The notes beneath the pieces were generated by a model. It was not told where the DNA came from and searched no databases. It saw nothing but the letters and a program-made list of their open reading frames with translations. 64,000 nt of DNA from NCBI GenBank assembly GCA_021774445.1, contig JAJFJA010000062.1, positions 62,001-126,000 on the forward strand. Direction: 5' to 3'. Below, one piece after another: positions 9,298 to 16,704 of the stretch. Each line of letters starts with the position of its first letter. Within the stretch, counting starts at the first letter, position 1. A program made the translations under genes and the position numbers. This stretch comes from Alphaproteobacteria bacterium. GTDB taxonomy: Bacteria; Pseudomonadota; Alphaproteobacteria; UBA6615.

Positions 9298-9507
9298 ATG
9301 CCCAGTGGCACCGTCAAATGGTTCAATAGCACTAAGGGTTTTGGTTTCATTCAGCCGGACGACGGCGGCGCGGACGTCTTCGTCCACATATCTGCCGTCG
9401 AACGCGCTGGCATGGGAAATCTGGCCGAAGGTCAGAAGATCTCCTATGAGCTCCAGACCGATCCTAAGCGTGGCAAGACGTCTGCGGAAAATCTGCAGGC
9501 CGGCTGA
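9298..9507 (+). CDS. CspA-family cold-shock protein
   Basis: A 69-aa single cold-shock domain with both RNA-binding motifs: KGFGFI (RNP1) and DVFVHI (RNP2), preceded by GTVKWFN. It acts as a cytoplasmic nucleic-acid chaperone that melts RNA secondary structure. The ATG at 9298 follows a near-perfect GGAGG about 7 bases upstream; an in-frame ATG at 9244 would add an N-terminus not seen in this family. A long leader containing the hairpin at 9249-9271 fits the known post-transcriptional control of csp genes. A strong hairpin terminator follows the stop. Confidence 0.95.
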   Translation: MPSGTVKWFNSTKGFGFIQPDDGGADVFVHISAVERAGMGNLAEGQKISYELQTDPKRGKTSAENLQAG

Positions 9508-9526
9508 GCGCTAGGCTAAGATCCGG

Positions 9527-9562
9527 CATGGGGTGCCGAGAATTCGGCACCCCATGTCTCTC
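9527..9562 (+). terminator. hairpin terminator after the cold-shock gene
   Basis: CATGGGGTGCCGA and TCGGCACCCCATG form a perfect 13-bp stem around a GAAT loop, 20 bp after the csp stop. A weakly T-rich tail TCTCTCTC follows. The stem is unusually long and strong. Confidence 0.8.
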
Positions 9563-9604
9563 TCAAAATCCGGGCAGGACGGCCCGCCCGAGCGATGAGG
9601 TCCG

Positions 9605-9784
9605 ATGGCGTTCAAGCCCAACTACAACCACCAGCGCCGTGAGCGCGAGCGTGTCAAAGAGCAAAAGAAGCTGGACAAACAGCAGCGCCGCGAGGAAGCC
9701 GCCGCGGAGCGCAAACTCGCGCGCGAAGGTACGGAAGAAGAGTCAGCCGAGCAGCCGGATGAGACTGAAGAGGCCGAGGGCTGA
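9605..9784 (+). CDS. small highly charged helical protein, 59 aa
   Basis: A 59-codon gene preceded by GAGG five bases before the ATG. The product begins MAFKPNYNHQRRERER and consists almost only of Lys, Arg, Glu, Gln and Ala, with a basic N-terminal two thirds and an acidic tail (EEESAEQPDETEEAEG). It should form a single charged helix with no membrane or secretion signal. No function is assigned. The product at 46922 has the same size class, the same MA(F/V).PN start pattern and the same composition, so the two may be distant relatives. Its place after the csp terminator suggests its own transcript or read-through. Confidence 0.7.
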   Translation: MAFKPNYNHQRRERERVKEQKKLDKQQRREEAAAERKLAREGTEEESAEQPDETEEAEG

Positions 9785-9965
9785 CGGCATATTGACAACG
9801 GCCGCAATGTCGGCCGGTGGGCTCAACGCCTGCGGCTAATGAACCACGTGCCGGAAATTTGTCGCTGGCAAACAGAAAAACGAGCCAAAACAAGTCTCTA
9901 CCCGTCGACACTTCGATATCTAGCCGCCATTGCCGCGGGTCTGTCCGCCGTATGGCAGGGTCTAT

Positions 9966-10009
9966 TTGCCTTTTCGCAGAACAGCGCATATAGTTGCATC
10001 ATACAACTA
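9966..10009 (+). promoter_or_regulatory. probable promoter with overlapping MarR-type operator
   Basis: TTGCCT at 9966 and TATAGT at 9989 lie 17 bp apart as -35 and -10 elements. The near-palindrome TAGTTGCATCATACAACTA (9991-10009, only two symmetric positions unmatched) overlaps the -10 and ends 14 bp before the start codon. MarR regulators usually repress from exactly such sites. Confidence 0.65.
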
Positions 10010-10023
10010 ACCTATGTCCTGTT

Positions 10024-10989
10024 ATGCCACCGCCGTCATCCCGCCAGATAACGAAGATCCGTGCGGCCTCTCGCGACCTCGTGCGCGAGCTTGGCTTCAT
10101 GAATAGAACCATCGGCGGAACCGATTTATCCGCGTCGGCGGTCCACGCGCTCATCGAAATCGGTGCCAATGGACGCCTTTCGTCGAGGGCGCTGTCGGAG
10201 AAATTGATCCTCGAGAAATCCACCATCAGTCGCCTGATCAAATCCCTTGTCGACCGCGGCGAGGTTCGCGAGGTCCGATCCGACCAGGACGGCCGGAGCA
10301 AGGACCTTCTCTTGACCGCCCAGGGCGAAAAAACGGTGTCGGCGATTGCAAGATTCGCGGAGCGGCAGGTTGGCACCGCAATCAATCCGCTCAGCCATGC
10401 CGATCGGGACAACATCGTCAGCGGGCTTGCCGGTTATTCGGCGGCACTGCGCGCCAGTCGCATGTCCGGCGATGCGGATGCAGGAGCAACCCGCGAACCA
10501 CTCCCAATAGACCAGGGCTATACGCCGGGCATCATCGGCTGCATCGTCGAAATGCATGCATCCCATTACAGCAAGCTGGTGAATTTCGGCGCCGCATTTG
10601 AAACCAAGGTGGCCGCCGGCCTCGCCGAGTTCGCAACCAGGCTGGACGCCGATGAAAATGCCATCTGGCATGCTGATCATGACGGCAGGGTCGTTGGCAG
10701 CATCGCCATTGACGGCCAGGACTTGGGCAATGGCAAGGCCCATCTCAGATGGTTCATCGTCGACCCGGATTTGCGCGGCACCGGCCTCGGAAAATCCCTT
10801 ATTCGGCAGGCCACCCAATTCTGCGACGAGCGGGAATTTCGCGAGACCCACCTATGGACCCTAAAGGGTCTGGAGGCGGCCCGTAGTCTCTATGAGAGCC
10901 ACGGCTTCGTACTCGCTGAAGAGTATTACGGTGATCAGTGGGGTAACCGCATTCTCGAGCAGAGATTCGTCAGACCACACCGCGGCTAG
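10024..10989 (+). CDS. MarR-family regulator fused to a GNAT acetyltransferase
   Basis: About 321 aa. Residues 1-140 form a MarR winged helix (LSASAVHALIEIG, ALSEKLILEKSTISRLIKSLVDRGEV, DQDGRSKDLLLTAQG). Residues about 160-320 form a GNAT domain (WFIVDPDLRGTGLGKSLIRQA, ARSLYESHGF). The MarR-GNAT fusion is a known architecture in proteobacteria; regulator and enzyme in one chain suggest that acetylation or acetyl-CoA binding is tied to DNA binding. The ATG at 10024 is used; an upstream TTG would lie inside the operator. The palindrome at 9991-10009 makes autoregulation likely. Target genes besides itself are unknown; the adjacent transporter gene is a candidate. Confidence 0.88.
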   Translation: MPPPSSRQITKIRAASRDLVRELGFMNRTIGGTDLSASAVHALIEIGANGRLSSRALSEKLILEKSTISRLIKSLVDRGEVREVRSDQDGRSKDLLLTAQGEKTVSAIARFAERQVGTAINPLSHADRDNIVSGLAGYSAALRASRMSGDADAGATREPLPIDQGYTPGIIGCIVEMHASHYSKLVNFGAAFETKVAAGLAEFATRLDADENAIWHADHDGRVVGSIAIDGQDLGNGKAHLRWFIVDPDLRGTGLGKSLIRQATQFCDEREFRETHLWTLKGLEAARSLYESHGFVLAEEYYGDQWGNRILEQRFVRPHRG

Positions 10990-11128
10990 CCGCGGCCCAT
11001 CGGCGGGCGCCCCGGATTGGCACTTGATCGACGAGATCTGACCCATGTCAATGCGCCCGGGCGATCCCCGGAGCATACCCGGCATTGCGGGGCTTGACCT
11101 CATCCCACAATGCCACAAATCTCGGCCA

Positions 11129-12538
11129 ATGACGATCGAACGTTCACTTGTTCATCTGACCGGTAAGCTTCGGATACTCGTCCGCCAGCGCCTGTGGTTG
11201 CAGGTTCTGATCGGCATGTTCGCCGGCGTTGCCTTCGGCGTTTTGATCGGACCGACCGCCGGCCTGATCAAGCCGGACACCGCCGTTCTCATTGGCAATT
11301 GGGTGGCCCTTCCTGGTCGGCTTTTCCTCTTGGCCATTCAGTTCGTTGTGGTGCCGCTGGTTGTCGCATCGGTAATTCGTGGCATCGCGGCACATGAGAC
11401 CGATGTGAGCCTTCAGCGATTGGGTGGTTGGTCTGTCGGTTTTTTCCTGGCGACCACCCTGGCTGCGGTCGCCATCGGTCTGACCGTCGCCCTCATCGTC
11501 GCGCCGGGCACCTACATCGACGGCCAGACCCTTGCGACCGCCATGGCTGTGGAGGCAACCGACGACGCTGCTGTCCCAAGCGTTGCCGAACTCCCCCGGC
11601 CGGAAGAAATTCCCGAGCTGATTACCAGCCTGTTCCCCCGCGACCCCCTAACGACCTTCATCAGCGGCAACATGCTGCAGGTTGTGATGACCGCGGCCAT
11701 AATCGGCATGGCCCTTGTGATGACCCCTGTGGACCAACGCAAGCCGCTCCTCGACCTGTTGTCCTCGGTACAAGCCGCCAGCATGGTGATCGTCGGCTGG
11801 GTGTTACGCTTTGCACCGGTCGCCGTCTTTGGGCTCCTGGCCCACATAACGGCGCGCGTCGGCCTATCCGCCCTGATCGGCACGGGGGTGTATGTGGCCA
11901 CCGTTTTGCTCGGCCTGATACTCCTATTCTTGCTCTATTTGGCAATCGTCGTCAGCGTCGGCAATCTCAGACTGACTAAGTTCCTTGGTGCGATCCGGGA
12001 GGTCGCGATTCTGGCCTTCTCGACCTCGAGTTCGGCAGCGGTCATGCCCCTGAGCCTCAGCACCGCTGAACACAAGCTCAATGTCAGGACCTCGGTCGCC
12101 CGCTTCGTCGTGCCGATCGGCACGACGATCAACATGGCGGGCACCGCCCTCTATCAAGGCGTGGCGACGATATTTCTCGCCCAAGCCTTCCAGATAGACA
12201 TTGGCTTCTTCGGCATGCTGTTGGTCGTCGTGATGGCCACCGGTGCGGCCATCGGCTCGCCGGGCACGCCTGGCGTGGGTGTCGTGATCCTCGCCACCAT
12301 CCTCAATAGCGTCGGCATCCCGCCGGCCGGCATCGCCATCATTCTCGGCGTCGACCGCCTGCTTGACATGTGCCGCACCGCGGTCAATGTGACCGGAGAT
12401 TTGGTGGCCTGCGTGGTAATCGACCGCCTATTCAAGGGACCGCTTGACCTGGCCGGGGGAAAAATGCCGAAGGTCCCGACACCCGCGATGGTGTCCGCTG
12501 AGACTAGAGAGCCTCCCAATAACCCGCCCCACGGGTAG
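11129..12538 (+). CDS. dicarboxylate/amino acid:cation symporter (DAACS/GltP type)
   Basis: A 469-aa inner-membrane carrier with about eight hydrophobic segments and the hallmark re-entrant loop and helix sequences: TSSSAAVMPLSLS, then PIGTTINMAGTALYQGV (NMAGT, the sodium and substrate site), and later GSPGTPGVG and DRLLDMCRTAVNVTGD. These match the GltP/DctA transporters of glutamate, aspartate or C4-dicarboxylates. The ATG at 11129 was selected because the preceding open stretch is not membrane-like and not family-like. It lies 139 bp after the MarR-GNAT gene on the same strand. Confidence 0.9.
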   Translation: MTIERSLVHLTGKLRILVRQRLWLQVLIGMFAGVAFGVLIGPTAGLIKPDTAVLIGNWVALPGRLFLLAIQFVVVPLVVASVIRGIAAHETDVSLQRLGGWSVGFFLATTLAAVAIGLTVALIVAPGTYIDGQTLATAMAVEATDDAAVPSVAELPRPEEIPELITSLFPRDPLTTFISGNMLQVVMTAAIIGMALVMTPVDQRKPLLDLLSSVQAASMVIVGWVLRFAPVAVFGLLAHITARVGLSALIGTGVYVATVLLGLILLFLLYLAIVVSVGNLRLTKFLGAIREVAILAFSTSSSAAVMPLSLSTAEHKLNVRTSVARFVVPIGTTINMAGTALYQGVATIFLAQAFQIDIGFFGMLLVVVMATGAAIGSPGTPGVGVVILATILNSVGIPPAGIAIILGVDRLLDMCRTAVNVTGDLVACVVIDRLFKGPLDLAGGKMPKVPTPAMVSAETREPPNNPPHG

Positions 12539-12690
12539 CGTCTTAGAGTGCGTTACGAAACTCATGCTGACCGTGCGACAAAGGGGAAGGGCCGCCGCTT
12601 TCTGATGATTGCCGCGCTCGGCGACGGAATCCCGGCCAGCGCGCTCGCGGCGCTCATCACGAGTAGATGGTTGGCGCCAACTTAAACTGG

Positions 12691-14010
12691 CTATTTCTGG
12701 TGCGTCTCGTGCACCATTCCCGGCGCCGCGCTCGCCACATAACCCCGCATCTGGTCATAAAGCGCCACTTGCCCAGGCGTGAGGATGCGTTTCATTTCGA
12801 GATGGGCGGAAAGGTGCACGATCCGCAACTTTCCCTCCGCTCCAGCGATATCGCTCACCAGAGCTTCCAGGCGATTTCGGTCAATGTCCCCCGCAGCGAA
12901 AGCCGCATCGAGCGCTTTTTCTCTGGCCACAATCGCTTTACCCAGCGAAATGGCCGCGCTCTCCATCTGGTCGAACACGGCTCGCGTGTTCGCCAGCTGC
13001 CCGGGAGTCAATTCAAGTTCGGCGGCCATATCCAGAGTATGGCGGGGGCCGGGATAATGATTGAGCTCGGCGGCGAGCGCGTATCCGCTACCCTTACCTG
13101 ACATCAGTCCGTCGGTTTCTTTCTCGGAAAGTGCCTTGATTGTTCTCGTCTGCATCCCCGCATAAGGCTGGTGTCCGGCTGCGGAGTCTTGACGACCTTC
13201 TGGTTTACCGTCCCCCAAATGGCCGCCCTCCATCTGGCCCCTGTGGTTCATGGGTTGGTCTGCTCCCATCTGCTCGCCCATGTGGCTCATGGACTGGTCC
13301 GCGTCCATCTCCGAGGAGACCGATTTCGCGGTTTCCGTCAGGTATTCGGCGCGCGGCCACGCGCCGTCGGTTTCGCCTCTCGCCAACGCCAGATGGAAGG
13401 GCTGATGGTGCCCGCTGCCCGCGGCCATCAGTCCAAAGAACCCCAGCGCCTTCATGTGCCGGACTTCTTCCTCAATATCGCTGGTCAGCGTCAGGACGAC
13501 GCGGTCCGCTTCGACTTCGACTGCGGACTCCCAGGCATTGATTCTGCCCAGGGTGATGGCTTGCTCGGGAATAACCCGAAAAAGAGCCTCAAGCGTTCTG
13601 GGCGCTCCAGTCAGCACCATTGCGAGGCCGTCGTCCAGATCCCGGGTCACAACAGTCGTATTCAGGGAGATTTCGTTCATATCGATCAAATGGGTGTACA
13701 GGCGATCGAGGTTGAATTTGGCCCAGTCGGTATCGGCTTTGCCCTCCAACAGCATCACCATTTCCTGCATGGCCGCAAAAGTTCCCTGCCCGGTCTCGAA
13801 AGGTCGCTCCGTACGATCGTGTTGCCCATACAGGTCGCATCCCGCGCACGGCGGATGGCCGAGCGGCGACTTGTGACCGCTATGATCCCGGGGCTCGCCA
13901 AGCGCCAGGCCCGGAACAACGAGAAGCGATAACCCGACGACAATCGGGGCCAACCTTCCGACGAGTTCCGCTTGCGCTACCTTAAATGGGCTTTGATTCT
14001 GGGCGCGCAT
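12691..14010 (-). CDS. periplasmic Met/His-rich protein with Spy/CpxP-like LTPGQ region
   Basis: 439 aa from the ATG at 14010, which begins a signal peptide ending near GLALGEP. Mature parts in order: a His/Cys-rich start (HPPCAGCD), a mixed alpha-beta region of about 150 residues, a Met/His-rich linker (MSHMGEQMGADQPMNHRGQM) and a C-terminal helical region with two LTPGQ motifs about 90 residues apart. Those motifs are typical of the Spy/CpxP/ZraP-type LTXXQ family of periplasmic metal or stress chaperones. The composition points to copper or another soft metal, by inference only. The upstream gene encodes a Crp/Fnr regulator, and an FNR-like box lies 72 bp before the start. Confidence 0.65.
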   Translation of the reverse strand: MRAQNQSPFKVAQAELVGRLAPIVVGLSLLVVPGLALGEPRDHSGHKSPLGHPPCAGCDLYGQHDRTERPFETGQGTFAAMQEMVMLLEGKADTDWAKFNLDRLYTHLIDMNEISLNTTVVTRDLDDGLAMVLTGAPRTLEALFRVIPEQAITLGRINAWESAVEVEADRVVLTLTSDIEEEVRHMKALGFFGLMAAGSGHHQPFHLALARGETDGAWPRAEYLTETAKSVSSEMDADQSMSHMGEQMGADQPMNHRGQMEGGHLGDGKPEGRQDSAAGHQPYAGMQTRTIKALSEKETDGLMSGKGSGYALAAELNHYPGPRHTLDMAAELELTPGQLANTRAVFDQMESAAISLGKAIVAREKALDAAFAAGDIDRNRLEALVSDIAGAEGKLRIVHLSAHLEMKRILTPGQVALYDQMRGYVASAAPGMVHETHQK

Positions 14011-14081
14011 GAACTGTTTGCTCCTCGGCAATGTGTGCAACTGTCTGATTGCCGGGATTATCGCGGTTCCATCAAATCTCA

Positions 14082-14097
14082 TATGATTGAAATCATA
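14082..14097 (-). promoter_or_regulatory. FNR-like box before the Met/His-rich protein gene
   Basis: A 7-bp perfect inverted repeat TATGATT/AATCATA with a 2-base centre. It contains TGAT-N4-ATCA, the core of an FNR/anaerobox site. It overlaps the end of the Crp/Fnr gene and precedes the periplasmic metal-type protein on the same strand. Confidence 0.55.
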
Positions 14098-14704
14098 CGG
14101 CATTGCCGGGAACTAAGAAGATTGCGGTCGGCGTTCGTTTGATCCCGCCTTCCTTCTCCAGCTGCGCCAAGGTTCTGTAAAGCACTTCATGAGTCAGGCC
14201 GAGTTCTGCGGCTAGGTCTTTTAGCGTCCCCTCAAGAGGGATCGTCCGCCCGTCGCCTTCGGCGGCTAGAAGCAAATACTGCATCAGCCGCTCGCGGGCG
14301 GAGCGTATGTTGCGCTGTTCCAGCCGCGTGCGAAGCCGCTGCACCTGCCGCGCCTGCCGCGCCATGAATTGCTCGGCCAGATCCGGATCGGCGCGGAGCG
14401 CTGCGAGAATCGGCACTCTGTCGAAAACGATAACGTCCGATGCTTCCGCCGCGACGCCGTCACAATGGTACACATCGGAAAACAGGGCGGCCTCGGCAAA
14501 GAGCTCGCCGGCGCGTGAGGATTGTATGACCACGGCGCGCCCCTCAATCGTGTGACGCACCATGTGCAGTCGTCCGGACACCACTTCGATGATGCCGTAA
14601 ACCTTGTCCCCGGTATGAAACACCGGGTCGCCGGCCGCCAGCGTTCGCGGTTGTGCTCCTTCCCTCAGGCTTTGCGGAAGCCAGTCAAGTGACGACCTAC
14701 TCAT
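14093..14704 (-). CDS. Crp/Fnr-family transcriptional regulator without Fe-S cysteines
   Basis: 203 aa from the ATG at 14704 (a TTG at 14713 is also in frame). It has an N-terminal cyclic-nucleotide-binding-like beta roll (GDPVFHTGDKVYGIIEVVSGRLHMVR), a long dimerisation helix with many Arg residues, and a C-terminal winged helix (TLKDLAAELGLTHEVLYRTLAQLEKEGGI). The N-terminal cysteines of oxygen-sensing FNR are absent, so the signal is not a [4Fe-4S] cluster of that type. The recognition helix keeps the Glu and Arg of the FNR E-x-x-S-R pattern but has Tyr in place of Ser. It ends just upstream of the metal-type protein gene, its likely target. Confidence 0.85.
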   Translation of the reverse strand: MSRSSLDWLPQSLREGAQPRTLAAGDPVFHTGDKVYGIIEVVSGRLHMVRHTIEGRAVVIQSSRAGELFAEAALFSDVYHCDGVAAEASDVIVFDRVPILAALRADPDLAEQFMARQARQVQRLRTRLEQRNIRSARERLMQYLLLAAEGDGRTIPLEGTLKDLAAELGLTHEVLYRTLAQLEKEGGIKRTPTAIFLVPGNAV

Positions 14705-14927
14705 GTACGACAACAGTCAACTGGGGCGCCCGAGCGGTAGGGGGGTCTGACGATGCGACTTGCTTACTTGTTATACCTCCGCTGCGCACGCTCGATGATC
14801 CCCTCTTCTTTCGACGCGGACATTGGCACCGGGGATCGTTGTAGTCTACGTGCTGCCTCCAGCTCGGCCTCGACAATCGGCTGGAATCACCCAAAGTCCC
14901 CGACCCAGCCACTTTCGAAACGGCCTC

Positions 14928-16568
14928 TTAGCTCGCCACTCGAGCCTCGGGCTCTAACGGCTCCATACAGGTGACCGTTCGCGCTATCGGCATCCGAACT
15001 GTAACCGTGGTACCGACCCCGAGTTCGCTCTGTATGTCGAAAACACCCCCATGCAACTCAACCAGCGCCACGCTCAGCGGTAAGCCAAGGCCGGTGCCCT
15101 CATAATGTCGGTTGAGGTCACCCTCGACTTGTCCGAAACGTGACAGCGCCTTGGGAATATCTTGCGGCGAGATACCGATCCCCGTATCGACAATTTCGAA
15201 GACATGCCCACCATCGTCATCACAGGAAATCCTAAGACTGACCATGCCTCCACCGTCCGTGAACTTAATCGAGTTGCTCAGAAGGTTAATCAAGATTTGT
15301 CTTATCTTACGCTCATCGGCACGCAGAGCCGGCAACTGATCCGACACTTCGAGAGCAAGTATGACACCGCGCTGTTCGGCTCGCGGTCCCATAAGGCGCA
15401 ACACAGATTGGGCCAGCGTCGGCACCTCAATGACGTCTTCGAACAGCTCATCTTTACCGGACTCGATCTTGGAAAGATCGAGAATCTCGTTGATTAGGCC
15501 AAGGAGATGTTGCCCGGCATCGTGAATATCACTCGTAAAAGTTTGGTACTTCGGGTCGCCAACTGGACCAAAAGCTTCATTCTTGATGATATCCGAAAAT
15601 CCAATAATCGCATTTAAAGGCGTTCGTAATTCGTGACTCATTGCCGCGAGAAATTCCGATTTGGCACGATCCGACGACTGCGCTTCATCGCGTGCGATAA
15701 GCAAGTCGTCCGTCAACTGGGTAAGGATTTCGGCTTGAGTCTCGAGGTTCCCTCGCGCATTCTCTAACTCGGCAACGCGATCCTGTAACATTTGCTCGCT
15801 CGTGAGCAACGCGTTCTCGGCGCGCCGGCGTTCGGCATTCTCGATCTTAAGTTCCTGGTTCCGAGCCCTAATTGCCTCTTCATTGCGCCGCAAACCGTGA
15901 TACTGTCTCCTTAGAATATTGTCCGCATGCTGCACGATTAAGAAGAGTACCCCATACAATAATCCCAATACCAGTAACAGGCCCGCGGTAAGGCTAATAG
16001 TGCCGCCAGTAATATCCATAACCATCGGAGAAACATCAGTGTAAATCTCGAGGATCCCCTCGATCTCACCATCGGAACTCCGAATCGGAATATAGCTCTC
16101 CACCACATCCTGATCCGTGTCGAAGAATGTGTGGAAGCTATCGCGATAGGGAAACACACTTGTCGGTAATCCCTCGCGCGCGGCCTCAAGATACCCCGGG
16201 TTGTGGCTCCCGTCAGTTCCCATCTCACTAGGTTCCGAGGAATACACGATCAATCCGTCGAGGTTAAATATTCTGACCCTGACAATTGGCAGGCCAGACG
16301 TGATCTGCTCCAGGGTGTCATGAATGATTCTGGTTTCCGGCCGAGTCCGCAAAACATTACCATCCATGGTGTTCGTCGACGTGACATATGCGGAAAACCG
16401 CGGCCGTGTCATGTTGGTAAACACTCGCGACAACACGATGTTATCCGTTTCGACCATTTCGACGACATGCGTCATCGAGTGCCAGTGGAAAAGTCCGGCC
16501 AAGAGTACCGTAACCGTAAGGATGGCCGCTGCGTTCGCGAGCAAAAAGTAGCGCCGAAGGTTAAACAT
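14928..16568 (-). CDS. membrane sensor histidine kinase with periplasmic sensor and coiled coil
   Basis: 546 aa. A first helix (residues 8-28) and a second (about 190-212) bracket a periplasmic region of about 160 residues with a Cache-like strand RVRIFNLDGLIVYSS. A cytoplasmic coiled coil of about 80 residues replaces HAMP, followed by HisKA (SHELRTPLNAIIGFSDII, GPVGDPKY) and HATPase (NLLSNSIKF, DTGIGI, GTGLGL). It ends ...EARVAS, echoing ERVAS at the end of the kinase at 4770, which suggests duplication of the catalytic half with swapped sensors. No response regulator is linked. Confidence 0.9.
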   Translation of the reverse strand: MFNLRRYFLLANAAAILTVTVLLAGLFHWHSMTHVVEMVETDNIVLSRVFTNMTRPRFSAYVTSTNTMDGNVLRTRPETRIIHDTLEQITSGLPIVRVRIFNLDGLIVYSSEPSEMGTDGSHNPGYLEAAREGLPTSVFPYRDSFHTFFDTDQDVVESYIPIRSSDGEIEGILEIYTDVSPMVMDITGGTISLTAGLLLVLGLLYGVLFLIVQHADNILRRQYHGLRRNEEAIRARNQELKIENAERRRAENALLTSEQMLQDRVAELENARGNLETQAEILTQLTDDLLIARDEAQSSDRAKSEFLAAMSHELRTPLNAIIGFSDIIKNEAFGPVGDPKYQTFTSDIHDAGQHLLGLINEILDLSKIESGKDELFEDVIEVPTLAQSVLRLMGPRAEQRGVILALEVSDQLPALRADERKIRQILINLLSNSIKFTDGGGMVSLRISCDDDGGHVFEIVDTGIGISPQDIPKALSRFGQVEGDLNRHYEGTGLGLPLSVALVELHGGVFDIQSELGVGTTVTVRMPIARTVTCMEPLEPEARVAS

Positions 16569-16704
16569 GAATGCTCATAACACTGTCGTCCACAAGGGAG
16601 CCGCCACGCAAAACGGGCGTCTTAACGATCTATGATAGAGCAATCGAATAAAGGAACTATTAGCAGTTGTTGGGCCTGACCGCCTTACTCGGTTCCGGCG
16701 AAGT

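Noticed and set aside
12548..12685. 45-codon plus-strand frame starting with GTG (VRYETHADRATKGKGRR)
   Set aside because: It has a plausible charged start, but no ribosome site and no known relative, and it lies in a 150-bp gap; too weak to annotate.
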